Assembly: GCF_036370855.1 (NCBI RefSeq)
Contig: NC_088112.1
Coordinates: 21,692,469-21,756,468, forward strand
Length of the DNA stretch: 64,000 nt
Direction: 5' to 3'
From: Dromaius novaehollandiae
Taxonomy: Eukaryota > Chordata > Aves > Casuariiformes > Dromaiidae
Position numbers and translations under genes: made by a program. The notes under the pieces are model-generated. The model was given only the letters and a program-made list of their open reading frames with translations. It ran no database searches and was not told the DNA's origin. The stretch's first letter is position 1. Each line of letters starts with the position of its first letter. Shown here one piece after another: positions 1 through 10,120 of the stretch.

Positions 1-219
1 GGCAAGACGGCTGGACAGACAGAGCAACAGGCTCACAACCTTCTCCAGGTCACCAATGAACATCATGTAGCGCTCAAACTCGTTGGGCTTGCAGACGTCC
101 TGCACCATTGCCTCGAGCTCCTTGCCACGCTCTGCACACTCCTTGCTTTCGGAGAGGACAAGCTCCCTTTCTTCCCACAGGGTCTGCAGTTTTGATCGGA
201 GGCTGGAGATGAGCTCCAT
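1..219 (-). CDS. SHROOM1: SHROOM1 coding exon 5, ASD2 coiled coil (continues off the window)
   Basis: After the acceptor TTCGCAG the exon opens MELISSLRSKLQTLWEERE and stays open for 73 codons to the window edge, ending KPNEFERYMMFIGDLEKVV then SLLLCLSSRLA. This is the most conserved part of Shroom ASD2, the coiled-coil surface that binds ROCK. The MEL here is internal, not a start, because exon 4 joins in frame. The remaining C-terminus, stop codon and 3' UTR lie beyond position 1. Confidence 0.95.
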   Translation of the reverse strand, partial: MELISSLRSKLQTLWEERELVLSESKECAERGKELEAMVQDVCKPNEFERYMMFIGDLEKVVSLLLCLSSRLA

Positions 220-3200
220 CTGCGAAGGGGAAAAGAGCACGGAAAACTCTGTTAGTGCCAAAGAAAACTCACATTCCTTAGAATGGGCTTTCCTCACACC
301 ATCTCTACCAAATTCTAGACTTTTAAAATAATTGTAAGCTTCTGGGAAAGAAAAATACTGGAAGGATTTTCCAAAGTATACTTGATTCTCAAACTCTGCA
401 GAGCAAGTAATCATCTAAACTGGAGATGCAGTCCCTAGCTCAGAGAGCTTCCAATCGGAGTTAGGAATAAACGAGAATAAAGATTACAACATGATTACAC
501 ACGGTTATGCTCTGAGACAAGAGCATGAAGCCACAGCTCTATTATACCAAACTTTACAAGAACCAGCTGAAATTTCATTTCCAATCTACACAGAAAAAGG
601 GGATTTCACAGGGGATTCAGGTAAGCCAAATAATCCCATGTAGTAAACCAAGTGGGAGAGGCCGTTTGATACAGAAGTGTTAATGTGGAAAAAGGCCCGG
701 AGATCAGGGTGGGAGGACAAATATATCAGCTGTTGTATAAATCAGGCAGTGCTGATGTGAACAGGAGCAGCAGCTCAACAACATGTAATGAAAAATATCA
801 CCACATCCACAGCAGGAAGAATTTCAGGAGGGCAGATTGTAATTACCTGAGATCAAATATGGCCAGGTTTCTAGAGAAAAAAAAAAAATTCTTCAAAACT
901 ATATATTGCTCTTCCAAGACACCATATTTCTATTAGCAGAACTGTAATCCAACTATATCCAAGCTGACTTTATTCTCTGCATATATGGAAGTGAATAGAT
1001 AAATGTAGTGCAGCAGGAGAAACTGCTGCCAGTTCCTGTAAAACGCATTCCTAATTTGGACTGCCAGTCGCAACGGATTTTACAGATTTTGAGACCAGCT
1101 CTGAGTGTTAAATTGTGAGTCAGCTGCTGCACAGGAGCTGGTCTTGCAAGGAACCATATAACCAATTCTGCTGCTAATTTCAGTACATCCCATCCCAGAT
1201 GACATGGTGAAGATAAGTATGTAGGAGGAGGAATTTGAATAAAACCAGACAGGACTTAAATACCACCATTTATGATCAATATACCAATTTGTCATGACTT
1301 TAACTGTTACCTACTGAAAAAAAAAATTGACTCAGAGTTATCCATGAAAGAAGATTACTGGCTAAAAGCCACAAATAGAAGCGTCTACAATAATATGTGT
1401 GATATTAATAACTTTGTCACAGTGAAGAAAATTGTTCCTTCACGGTCATCTACCTACTTTCTTGGACGTGATGTCATCTAGGTCATTCGTGCTGTCTCTG
1501 CTCCTGTTCAGGATTTGGTTCCCCTTAGAAACAGGATCTTCGTTCCTTTGCTCGGCATTGTGTTCGGTTTCAAGGCTTTCTTCTGTTAGATCTTTATTAC
1601 CTTTCCTGCCATTGAACAGAGAATAAACACTTGTGACAAACAGAATCCTGTTCGCAAACACTGTGGTCGTAACTGTGTGCGTTGCTATTTCAGAATCCTT
1701 TTTCCTTCTTCTCAAAGCCACATTTCTAATTTTTGAAAAGACGCAGAGCAAATATTTGCAGCCCTGGATTGTCACAGTCCCTTTCCATGGGGGGTCATGC
1801 TGCTTTCGATGCACCCCGTTCGGCACGCCGCTTACAATATATCCAACTTATCAGCACGGCTAGCGAGGTGCCTGTCACCACCTTTGCACAGCAGTTAATC
1901 CCCAGCCAGTGTTTGCTCTTGTTCTTAGCACAGTCATGTCTCCCTCTTCCGTAAGCAACGGGCACACGAGTAGGCGAATCTGCCAAAATGATTTGCAAAA
2001 GCTGCAAACGATGCTCTGTGGAAACCACATCGCTTGGCTGAACAGCAGCAAATTCACCCCAACAGAATTGGGCTAAATTTGCCGTGCCTTAAATGCCCAG
2101 CTACCAATACACAGCCTACTTGTTTCTCACACTTTTAAAACACACAGCTTGTTTGGTTGTATACAGCTATCACGGTGTGGCTTACTCCAAGCTTCTTCCT
2201 TCTGCTTCTCTTCTGCAGTCATACACCCATAGCCTGAGATACTTCTTGACATGCAAATCAGAAAAATAAAATATTTTGCTAATGAAACAAAAATAGAAAA
2301 TGTCTAAGTCTTAGTATTAGTATATACACATTATCCATACACTAAAATAGCTTGAAATGCTACAGAATTATTTTGTCTACTTACTCATTCTCCTGCCCAT
2401 GTTGCACATCTCCCTTTTTCCTGTGAGATTTATCTAACATGGAAATGTTAATAGGAAAAAGACCCTCCATCAAGTCTAGAGCAGTTTTTCTGATGGGATG
2501 AGGCATGAGAACATCAGCCAGAGAACTGTCTTTGGCAATGATCTCCATAGCGAGTTCTTCGTATCGCTGGTCTTCGGGAGACTGCAGCCTCCTTTTAGGC
2601 AGAGATTTCTCTTTTTCTGGGAGAACATCATCCTGTCTGTTGTGCATGGATGTCTTGTTTGCAGCTAAATCATTGCCTGTAGTTTTTTCTCCTTGATGAG
2701 CCTGAACTAAAAACGTGGTCTGGCAGTATGTTACTTTCTCCCGAGGGACTGCAGGATCATCTGCCTCTAACTGCTGTTCTGGGCATTTTATTAAAACACT
2801 GCCATTCACAGATTTTGTTCTGCACTCCTTTTCCACTTGAGCATCTTCCTCACTTCCACTTCTTGGGCTAGGATTAGAGGTTTCTGGAGTTGGCTCCTTA
2901 CTATCCGGACAGCAGGCACTTCCAGTTGTGTTATTGTCCTCATCTTCATGACTCTTACATTCATCTTCATGATTCTTAGATTCATCTTTCTCAGCATCTT
3001 GGAAACTATAAGAAAGAAGACAAAAGTTGCCTTTATTTGGGAGACTTTCTCTGTAATAGATACTTCCATAGACGGAATATTTTAAGTAGCTGCAGCTAAT
3101 TGTCATTATAATCCCAGCCTCCTCTTTCTATTAAAAGCTTCTACAATTTTGATTCCATAGCAGCTATTCATTTTGCTTGAGATAAATAGTGCATTGGGGT

Positions 3201-6200
3201 GAAAAGGGAGGAGGTAAAACGTGTGGTTGCGCCATTCCCCGCTGTTTGAACCCCCATTCGCCTTCTTGGTTTCTAATGACGCCCAGTTTCTGACGACGAC
3301 CCGCGCTGGCTCCCGAGCTGCTCTCCCTAGCAGCGGGCAGCTGGGGACCCGCCTCGCTCCCCGCGGGACCCAGGAGCCGTGCGGAGCCCCGTGCGATGTT
3401 CTCCTTCGTTTAGCTCTACCTCTCAGGTCACATATAAAAACAATGCAGCTAGGAGAGTCTGTCTTTTCTCCCCTAACTAACCCTGCTTTTGTGGGAGTGA
3501 TGAAGAGACCTCAAGTTTAACCAGTGCAGACTGCGGGATACCCAGTGAGCACACACAGACGGAGACAGACAGACGCACACGCCCAGAGGAAATCGTCTCT
3601 AGATTTAGGAAAACGCCGGCGGGCTTTGTTGTGCTAGGAGAGCTTTCAAATGTTTGTACTGTTGTACTCAGTCGCACGAGCCCCACGACATCTTCAGCGT
3701 TTGTTTGTCTGGGCAGATTTCCCGATGCGGGTCTGGGGCTCTCCGCGGCGTTTAGATGGCTCATGGCTGAGCTGCGTGTGCGCCGTGCGGGATGCACGGG
3801 CTTTTCCCAGGGCGAAACCGAGCCGCGCTTTGGCTCAGCAATGAGAGTCTCCCTATTTCTGAAATGCCATCTTTTCCCACAGTTGCCCTTCCTCTGCTTT
3901 TTAGCTTTAACACAGTCTTTTTAGCTTTCCATCCAAAAAATTAAGTCAGCTTGAAAAAGAAAAGTTGAATCATGTTTCATACCACATAATGACTAACAGT
4001 ATTACTTAGAGATATCTAATCTATTATGCGCACCTTTCCACTACGATTAAAAATAAAAACTGAATTTGACCTTGACTCAGCTGGTTCTGGTGATACACTT
4101 AATGCTGGAAAAGCCGTTTTTAATCAAAAACGGTTCTAAAAACACCCCCTGCCAAACATCGCAGGATCACGACGGGATGCTGCACTGCCATGTCTCAACT
4201 AAGCAATGAGATGACGATGCAGTACTGTGGTCACGGACCAATGCATCTTTATGAAGTGATACGTGATGAAAGGAAGAGATGAAGAGACGCCTAAGAAAAT
4301 CACCGCAAGCATCAGAGACCCTTGGGCCTTATTCTTACTTGTTCAGGGCCTCATTGCAGTGGCCAAGGGTCAGGTCAGCTGGCTGAGGGAGTAAAGGCCA
4401 GGATCAGATCTTGCAGGCTACACAAAGCATCTATAGCTGCTATCAGGTAAAATGGATAATAGCAATGAAAATGACTTCAAAATTGTATGTGCAGAATCAA
4501 TGCAAAATGAATAAATTACATTTATCAAGCTTTTTTCCCCAGTGACATATGGACAGCATTGGTGCGGGTAATAATCATAATTGGCTCTTTCTGCTGGTCC
4601 TAGTTTGAACTTTTTTTTTGAACTGATAATGCAAACAGCCTAGTTTGGATTTTCTACCATAGCTCAACAGCACTTTCTCGTGGAAGAAAATAGAGAGAAA
4701 AAAATAATATATAGCTGGAACAGATGTAACCTGTACTTACAGCTAGTTCCCATAGATGAACATTTAAATCAACAAGGAGAGTAATTCTGGATCTCTTCTT
4801 TACCTAGCACACGTTGTAGAGCTACGCTCAAATACATTTCTGGCGTCGCAGTGTTCCGCCCAGAACTTTTGGTTGTGTTCATCATGATCTGCTCAGCCTC
4901 TAGCTGAACTTAGAAATTTAAACAAAACATTAAAATCTTAATAAAAATAGAAATTTTGCTAGGATAAGCAACTCACTAGAAACCATTCACGTCTTTCTGA
5001 GTGACTGTAACAGGAGAAAATCTATTTATGGAGATTATTACACAAGCATCAGCGTCACTTCCCCACTGAGGAAAAGCGCGCTGCTTTTCTCCCGATGCTC
5101 CCAAAAGAGCAAAACGAGTACCGAGGGCGAACACACAAACTTTCTAGTTATGTGTAAATTGCACAGGAATTTTATCCTAAGGATTAAAAAGCAAACAAAA
5201 AACAAACAAACAAAAAACTGAACTAAAACCCAACAACACCCCCCAACAGCCCCTATTTCCATTACGCAAGCACACCGGTTTTTCAAGACTACAGGCATAT
5301 CCGAGCTAATTCCAGGTGCTGTTTTTGCCGGAGACCAGCTGGGGGAGCAACGATCCCAAACATCTGCAGCAGGCAGCTCGCAGGGCGAGCAGCTCGGCTT
5401 CTGGTACCCTACATTTTCCACTTGTGCTCCGCACAGTAGAAATGGTTGTGAAGACTGCTCCAAAGGGCAAGGAGGTAGTACAGCACACGATAACTCCCGT
5501 TAGAGCAACGCAGGATCCCGGGAGGCAAGGACGGAAGCAACCGCAGCCGCTAGTGGAGCTCCCCACGTCTTAGACGGGCTCTACCGCGCTCTCTCGGTAG
5601 AGACCTGATGTATCCCTAGAAGCTGCGACCCTCTCACTGACACCAGTGCCTGCGAGCCTGCCTGCGCAGCGTGTACAGCTCGGAGGGGGAGGCTGGAGGT
5701 GGCTCCGGGATTGGGACCGTGCTCCCAGGAAACCGGGCCATTTTCAACGGTGCCGCCGAGTCCTGCCTTCAGCTGGCATCTCTCAAAGACCTCCCCTGCA
5801 CCTCGGCGACCCTCGTGTCAGTACTTCGGGCCAAGTCAGGCAGAAGACCCAAAGGCACCCTCTCCCCACGTGGATGCACCCAAAAAGGCAGAAAGAGGGA
5901 AATAAAGGCAGCATAACATAGGTGAGGAGAATAATTCTGAGCTACGCTTGATTCAGTTTTGAGACACCTGACATAGCATCAGGCAGGGGTGAGTCCTGTG
6001 GTTCTTTAGTCTGTATTCGATTCATTCTTTGCTGAAAAGTCTCTTTTGCTGCCCCCATGACAAAGCCAGGCTGGTAACGGGAGCTGTAACTGGGGCCGCC
6101 AGCGCTGGCGGCTGCCTGTGCGGCAGAGCACACACCAGTAAGGGCATCCTCCCCATCCCGGGGCTCCCAGGAGGCCGTGGCTCCGTGGCTCACCCAGCCG

Positions 6201-9200
6201 TGCGCTGCCTTACCTGGGCAGGCCGAGGCAGGGCTCGCGGCTCCGGGCTGGCGGCACTGCAGAGGTTGCACATCTGGAGGTATCCTGGGAATGGAAGCAG
6301 CACACTCCTATCAGCAGCGTTTTCAGACTACGTTACTACATTCACAGTGTGCACTGCAGACATAGAAAAAAGCAGCACAAGTGCAGACTGGACCTTGAAG
6401 GGATTTTTCTGCCATCCAGTGAAAAAACAGTGAGCTAGGAAAGCAAAGCTTCAGTCCCATAACACAATTTGCAAGGGAAATGGGACAAGAAGTTTTTTCC
6501 TTCTAAGGAGAGCTTGGAATACTTCACATTTACAGACCACGTGTCCCACCTTCCTCTGCAGCTCACCCAAATGAGTTTTCTGAATGTCAAATCATATATA
6601 CACCCATTTGCAGTAGTCAAAGGGATTACGTGCCATTGCGTGTTGTCCAGCCCTAGGGGGTTGCATATGACACTTGTGCAGTTTGCTCCTTGAAGCAAAT
6701 GTTTGATCCTCATCGGGGTCTGAAAGTTACCTTTGTCTGAGCACTTGATCCATCGTAACAGATACTTCTGCCCAGATTCTGGTACACCTTTCAGTCAGCT
6801 AAGTTTCCATTCTTACGCAGTTCTGTTCCAACTTTTTACCCATTAAAAAGATTGTTTACAATAATATTGAAAATTATTTTTGAGAATAACAAGTTATCAT
6901 TAATTGGAACTGCATGTGTTAAAAACGGTAGCACTTTTTTCAGAATTCCAAAAAATTATTTCTCCTGCACACTGCAAAGCAGACCATACATTTTGCTTTT
7001 AAATAGCTCCATTACATTTCCTATAGAATAAACAAATCTGGCTTCCCTCCTTTTTTGGTGTCTCCAGTGCCATATGTTAAGAACCAAGTCTTAATTCCTC
7101 ATTTGTGCTGTTCAGCAGCTTTTCATGTGAATAGTCCCACTGTTCTCTCAAACAGGTAGAAGGCTTTATGCAGGACTCAAACAATGAGTTACTCTCTTAA
7201 TATTTTTCTTACCTGCATGGAAGGAGGAGTTGATTTTGACCTCTCGCAACCTCTACCAGAAGCAGAAGCATCTGCCTGAGGGAGGTTTTCAGCCGAGGCA
7301 CATCTGCTGGTGCAGCTTCTGTCTGCTGCCTTGGGAGCAGAGCTGGTGCTGCATCTACTGGTCAAGCTCAGCGGGGCGGTAAAAGCCAAAGGAGGAAAAA
7401 CATCTGGAAATTCTTCTTCGGAGAAAACTCGGCAGAAAACCTCATCGTTTTGCATCTTCCTGCTTTTGTTTGGATTGGAAATCTTGCCAGAAGGCCATTT
7501 AGGATATGAAGGTCCCTTCTGCAGGGGCGGGTTATGCAGTGGGATGTGCTGCAAACTACCCGGTCTTTGACTAATCTTTCGTTCCATGTATTCAATAAGT
7601 GCGGTATGTTGGATTTGCTTCAGCTCAGTCTTGGAGATGCCTGAACTGGAAAGTGCCCTTCCTCGGTTTTCCGGAGTCTTTCTCCCAGCTGCTGCTATAT
7701 CTTGCTCAGTAATTTCATCCCTGACTTGACTCCATGATACATCCCTATCTTCCAGCTGATTTAGTTTCTCAGGTTCAGAAAAGCACAGTTTCTTTTGCTC
7801 TTTTGTTACTCTTTTCCTTCCCCCTATTCGACCCATTTGTGTTCTCTTAATTTCTTCATCTTTACTGAAGTTTTCTACTGATTGCAGATGAGGAGGAGGA
7901 CAAGAAGCAAGTTTGGCATCCTCATTTTCACTGGATAAGGAAAGAGATCTAAGATGTTCAATTGAAGGTCTTTTAGAGGGTTTCTTCCTCAGCCTAATGG
8001 GCAAACTCATCTGCAGATCTTTTCTTTTAAAAGAGGTTTCTCTCAGAACCTTTTTTTGAGCCACCTTAAGTTGCTCTCTGTAGTCGTTCTTGAAACTCTC
8101 ATCCACCGATGAACCAGGACTCCCCAGAATGACATCGTCAGCCTCATTCAGATCATCAGCAACGCACCGAAGGTTGTGTTTGGTCTTTCGAAGCTGATTA
8201 CTTTCCCTTTGTATGTCTACAGATCGTGCTGAGGCAGGGTAATTGCTTGCTGAAAATTTCTTTGGCGAGCTCCTCAAGTCCTCTTGATGTTGGGTATGCT
8301 TCCTTTGATGCAGGGTGTTGGTGGCTTTCTCCCCAGAAAGATAGTAAAGAAGGGGAGTTGTCTGCCTATTTATTTGTTTACTGGCAATATCATCCTGCAC
8401 CCGTCTTTCGAGATGTTTTTGAAGATCAGGTTGATATTTCTGAAAACAAGCAGGAGGTACGGTTTTCTCTTGTTCTAGATGCATTGTAAGGTCAGGACTA
8501 CTGTTATTAGCTTGCTTTTCTTCGTTGAATTCATTTAAAAAATGAGACGCGGCATCTTCCCTTGGTCTGAAAAAAGAAGTTTGGTTAGTATTATCATAAT
8601 ATGGCTTATTTCCCTGATCCAGCTCCCCGCAGCAAGGATGCTCTGATTCTACACTATCCAAGCTGTGGGGCACTGAGGATTTCTGCATTTTGGCTTGCTG
8701 ATTGAGCAGTGGTTCCCAAACATCATTCCCAATCTCTCCTTCAGAGTCATAACACTGATATTTATCTGTACAGCTGTTTAGCTTCTTTGATACATTTTTA
8801 ATTGGAAGAGCATTTTCCACATACTTTAAGTCACAGCTGTCCTCAAACACATCCTGATCCACATCTGAAAGCAGCTCAGCATAGACTGGGCACTGAGCAC
8901 GAGGCAAGGATCCTTTTTGCTGGCTGGGTTCTGAGGTTGTACTTTGCAGATCTGCTTCTCTGAAATTTGGCTTATGTGCAGCGCAGGGATACTGTTTGTT
9001 TTCTTGTGTATCATTAACGGTGTTAGGGTTGGCATGTGGTGGAGGGTAGGCTTTAGAGTTCATCTCTTCAGGAATTTTATAAGCATGAACTGAATTATAA
9101 GCAAAAAGAATTTTAGGGACACTAGCCACAGAGTCAGTCTTTAAATATTCCTGAAAAATGAATGAAGAAGGTCTGCTGAAAATGTGTGGATTGCTTCTCT

Positions 9201-9996
9201 TTATAGATTCTTGGGATAGACTCCGGTCTCCACCTTCCTCTGTCTTTACCCTCTGGTTTTTTGATTTAGATAGCCCATTTTTAGAATCAGAAGAGGAAAG
9301 GTCCTTGTTTTCCAGAGCCTTTCTCCTAGCTGCCACTGTATCTTGCTCAGCAGTTTCATCCCTGACTTGACTCCATGATACATCTTTATCTTCTAGCTGA
9401 TTGTCCTGCACGGAAGGACCTGGCTGCGCACTGCCCTCGCTGTGACTTCCGGAGTTGCATCTCCCCGTCGTGCTTTCAAAGTGTCTAGTAACTTTATAGC
9501 TGTCGAGTCGCGTGGGAGGAGAAGGTGGAGGAGGCATTGGAGGTGGAGGTGCGGCCAGAGGCACCGGTCCCTGATTTAAAGTCCCCCGGGTAGGAGTGTT
9601 TCTGTATCGTTCAGCGAGACCGACGCCGTGAGAGTTGTTATGGCTGCTCGGATCTGGTGACTTGTACGGATGCACGCATCTGAGTTCAGAGTTTGCTGCA
9701 CTGAGATTGTAAATACCTCTCACATACTCCGAGTCCATGTACGGTGCCTGCTCCGGAGGCACGCAGCCGTTCTCACTGTAACATGACGGCATGTGATACT
9801 CGGGAGCGTTTGAGCCCCCTGAGAAAGAGCTGTAAGCAGAGTCTGCTTTTCCAGGGAGGTGCGAGAGATGGTCTACGCTGCTGATCGGCTTCGCTGGTGA
9901 AAGATGAGTACCGTTCTCAGGAGAGGTCACTGCCTCTAGCAGCTCTCCCGCTTCCTTGTGTTTCCATCTTTCTACCTCATGCCCAGATGAAGCCAT
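1..9996 (-). CDS. SHROOM1: SHROOM1, Shroom family actin/ROCK scaffold (partial, C-terminus off the left edge)
   Basis: Shroom proteins bind F-actin through ASD1 and Rho kinase through ASD2, and so control actomyosin contractility; SHROOM1 lacks the PDZ domain of its paralogues. Five coding exons are visible: 9996-7213, 6115-5968, 2997-2385, 1605-1458 and 219-1, about 1,300 codons. Recognition rests on ADSAYSSFS near the N-terminus, a VLRETSF..K.LQMSLP.RLR block, the ASD1-like CFSEPEKLN, the ASD2 start ELAMEIIAKDSSLADVL..LMEGLFP, and the ASD2 coiled-coil end KPNEFERYMMFIGDLEKVV with LLLCLSSRLA. Human SHROOM1 is about 850 residues, so this orthologue is clearly longer, mostly in its first coding exon. 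The start ATG has an AACATGG context and lies 124 bases inside an exon with a strong acceptor. The gene is head-to-head with GDF9. Family identity is certain; the only uncertain junction is exon 2 to exon 3. Confidence 0.93.
220..1457 (-). other. SHROOM1 intron 4
   Basis: AT-rich intron between the GTAGGT donor at 1457 and the CAG acceptor at 220. It has short A-runs and no recognisable repeat or further exon. Confidence 0.75.
1458..1605 (-). CDS. SHROOM1: SHROOM1 coding exon 4 (inside ASD2)
   Basis: Acceptor ATGGCAG|GAAAGG; the first G completes the split Glu codon from exon 3. The exon reads KGNKDLTEESLETEHNAEQR...NDLDDITSKK and ends in phase 0 at AAA|GTAGGT, matching exon 5. It is polar and charged and sits where the linker before the ASD2 coiled coil lies in the family. 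Confidence 0.85.
1606..2384 (-). other. SHROOM1 intron 3
   Basis: GTAAGT...CAG intron of about 780 bases. Open frames on both strands near 1,630-2,030 have no family signature or splice support. No repeat recognised. Confidence 0.75.
2385..2997 (-). CDS. SHROOM1: SHROOM1 coding exon 3 (start of ASD2)
   Basis: An acidic, Ser/Asp/Glu-rich linker (DAEKDESKNHEDE...) leads into the conserved opening of ASD2: RYEELAMEIIAKDSSLADVL, then LDLMEGLFPINISMLDKSHRKK. The exon ends at GA|GTAAGT (phase 2), and the next exon supplies the missing G, giving Glu. Two acceptors lie 8 bases apart: TTATAG ending at 3006, which has the better pyrimidine tract, and TTTCCAAG ending at 2998. Confidence 0.85.
2998..5967 (-). 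other. SHROOM1 intron 2
   Basis: About 3 kb. Two moderately GC- and CpG-rich patches (about 3,220-3,400 and 5,300-5,860) give open frames on both strands, with no protein family visible. The rest is AT-rich. A further small SHROOM1 exon could hide here, because the exon 2/3 junction has two alternatives. Confidence 0.6.
5968..6115 (-). CDS. SHROOM1: SHROOM1 coding exon 2 (probable)
   Basis: Acceptor GCCGCACAG|GCAGCC continues in phase 0 from the previous exon and opens AAASAGGPSYSSRYQPGFVM...QQRMNRIQTKEPQDSPLPDAMS. The CAG|GTGTCT donor at 5968 leaves phase 1. That fits exon 3 only if exon 3 uses its second acceptor at 2997, giving Asp at the junction. A weaker donor, GC|GTAGCT at 5946, would leave phase 2 and fit the upstream acceptor at 3005. 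Either pairing keeps the frame; I prefer 5968/2997 because the donor is better. An additional small exon cannot be excluded. Confidence 0.65.
6116..7212 (-). other. SHROOM1 intron 1 (between coding exons 1 and 2)
   Basis: About 1.1 kb from the GTAAGA donor to the CAG acceptor. No repeat or gene recognised. Confidence 0.75.
7213..9996 (-). CDS. SHROOM1: SHROOM1 coding exon 1 (928 codons)
   Basis: Encodes MASSGHEVERWKHKEAGELL onward and stops at a CAG|GTAAGA donor in phase 0. In order it carries the ADSAYSSFS motif (about residue 51), a proline-rich stretch APPPPMPPPPSPP (about 150-162; a plausible EVH1, SH3 or profilin ligand), a first QLEDKDVSWSQVRDE segment (about 199-230), a long low-complexity Ser/Gln/Lys-rich middle, the VLRETSFKRKDLQMSLP block, the ASD1-like KKLCFSEPEKLN, and a second QLEDRDVSWSQVRDE segment (about 744-776). 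The two repeated segments are described as a separate repeat and finding. Confidence 0.93.
7663..7765 (-). repeat. Intragenic duplicate segment in SHROOM1, copy B (probable original)
   Basis: Partner of 9303-9405. It lies directly after KKLCFSEPEKLN, which aligns with the ASD1 region of mammalian SHROOM1, so its position is conserved by context. Confidence 0.9.
9303..9405 (-). repeat. Intragenic duplicate segment in SHROOM1, copy A
   Basis: About 97 bases here match 7666-7765 with roughly 88% identity, including an identical core of about 31 bases. Both copies are in the same reading frame and give QLED(K/R)DVSWSQVRDE...EQD..AA.RK..EN, followed in each by LSSS. Copy B follows the conserved ASD1-like CFSEP motif and is probably the original; copy A is the likely insertion. 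Confidence 0.9.
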
Positions 9997-10120
9997 GTTG
10001 ACTAAAAAGCAGCCCTTCCAGCAAACAAAGTCGTATTAAATGTCCACAACAGAGTTGTTGAAGCAGCACATTTTGCTCTATTTGTCACCGTGGTCACATT
10101 TCAATAATAGTTAGAAGATC
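9997..10120 (-). other. SHROOM1: 5' UTR portion of the first SHROOM1 coding exon
   Basis: A strong acceptor (TTTCTTTTTCTTTTTAG on the minus strand, ending at 10121) precedes the ATG by 124 bases, so at least one untranslated exon lies further upstream. The leader contains an ATG closed almost at once by TGA (...GAAATGTGA), a minimal upstream start-stop. No promoter is visible next to this exon. Confidence 0.7.

Noticed and set aside
5038-5920. Overlapping open frames on both strands in SHROOM1 intron 2
   Set aside because: They coincide with a GC-richer patch, are open on both strands and none carries a SHROOM1 or other family signature.
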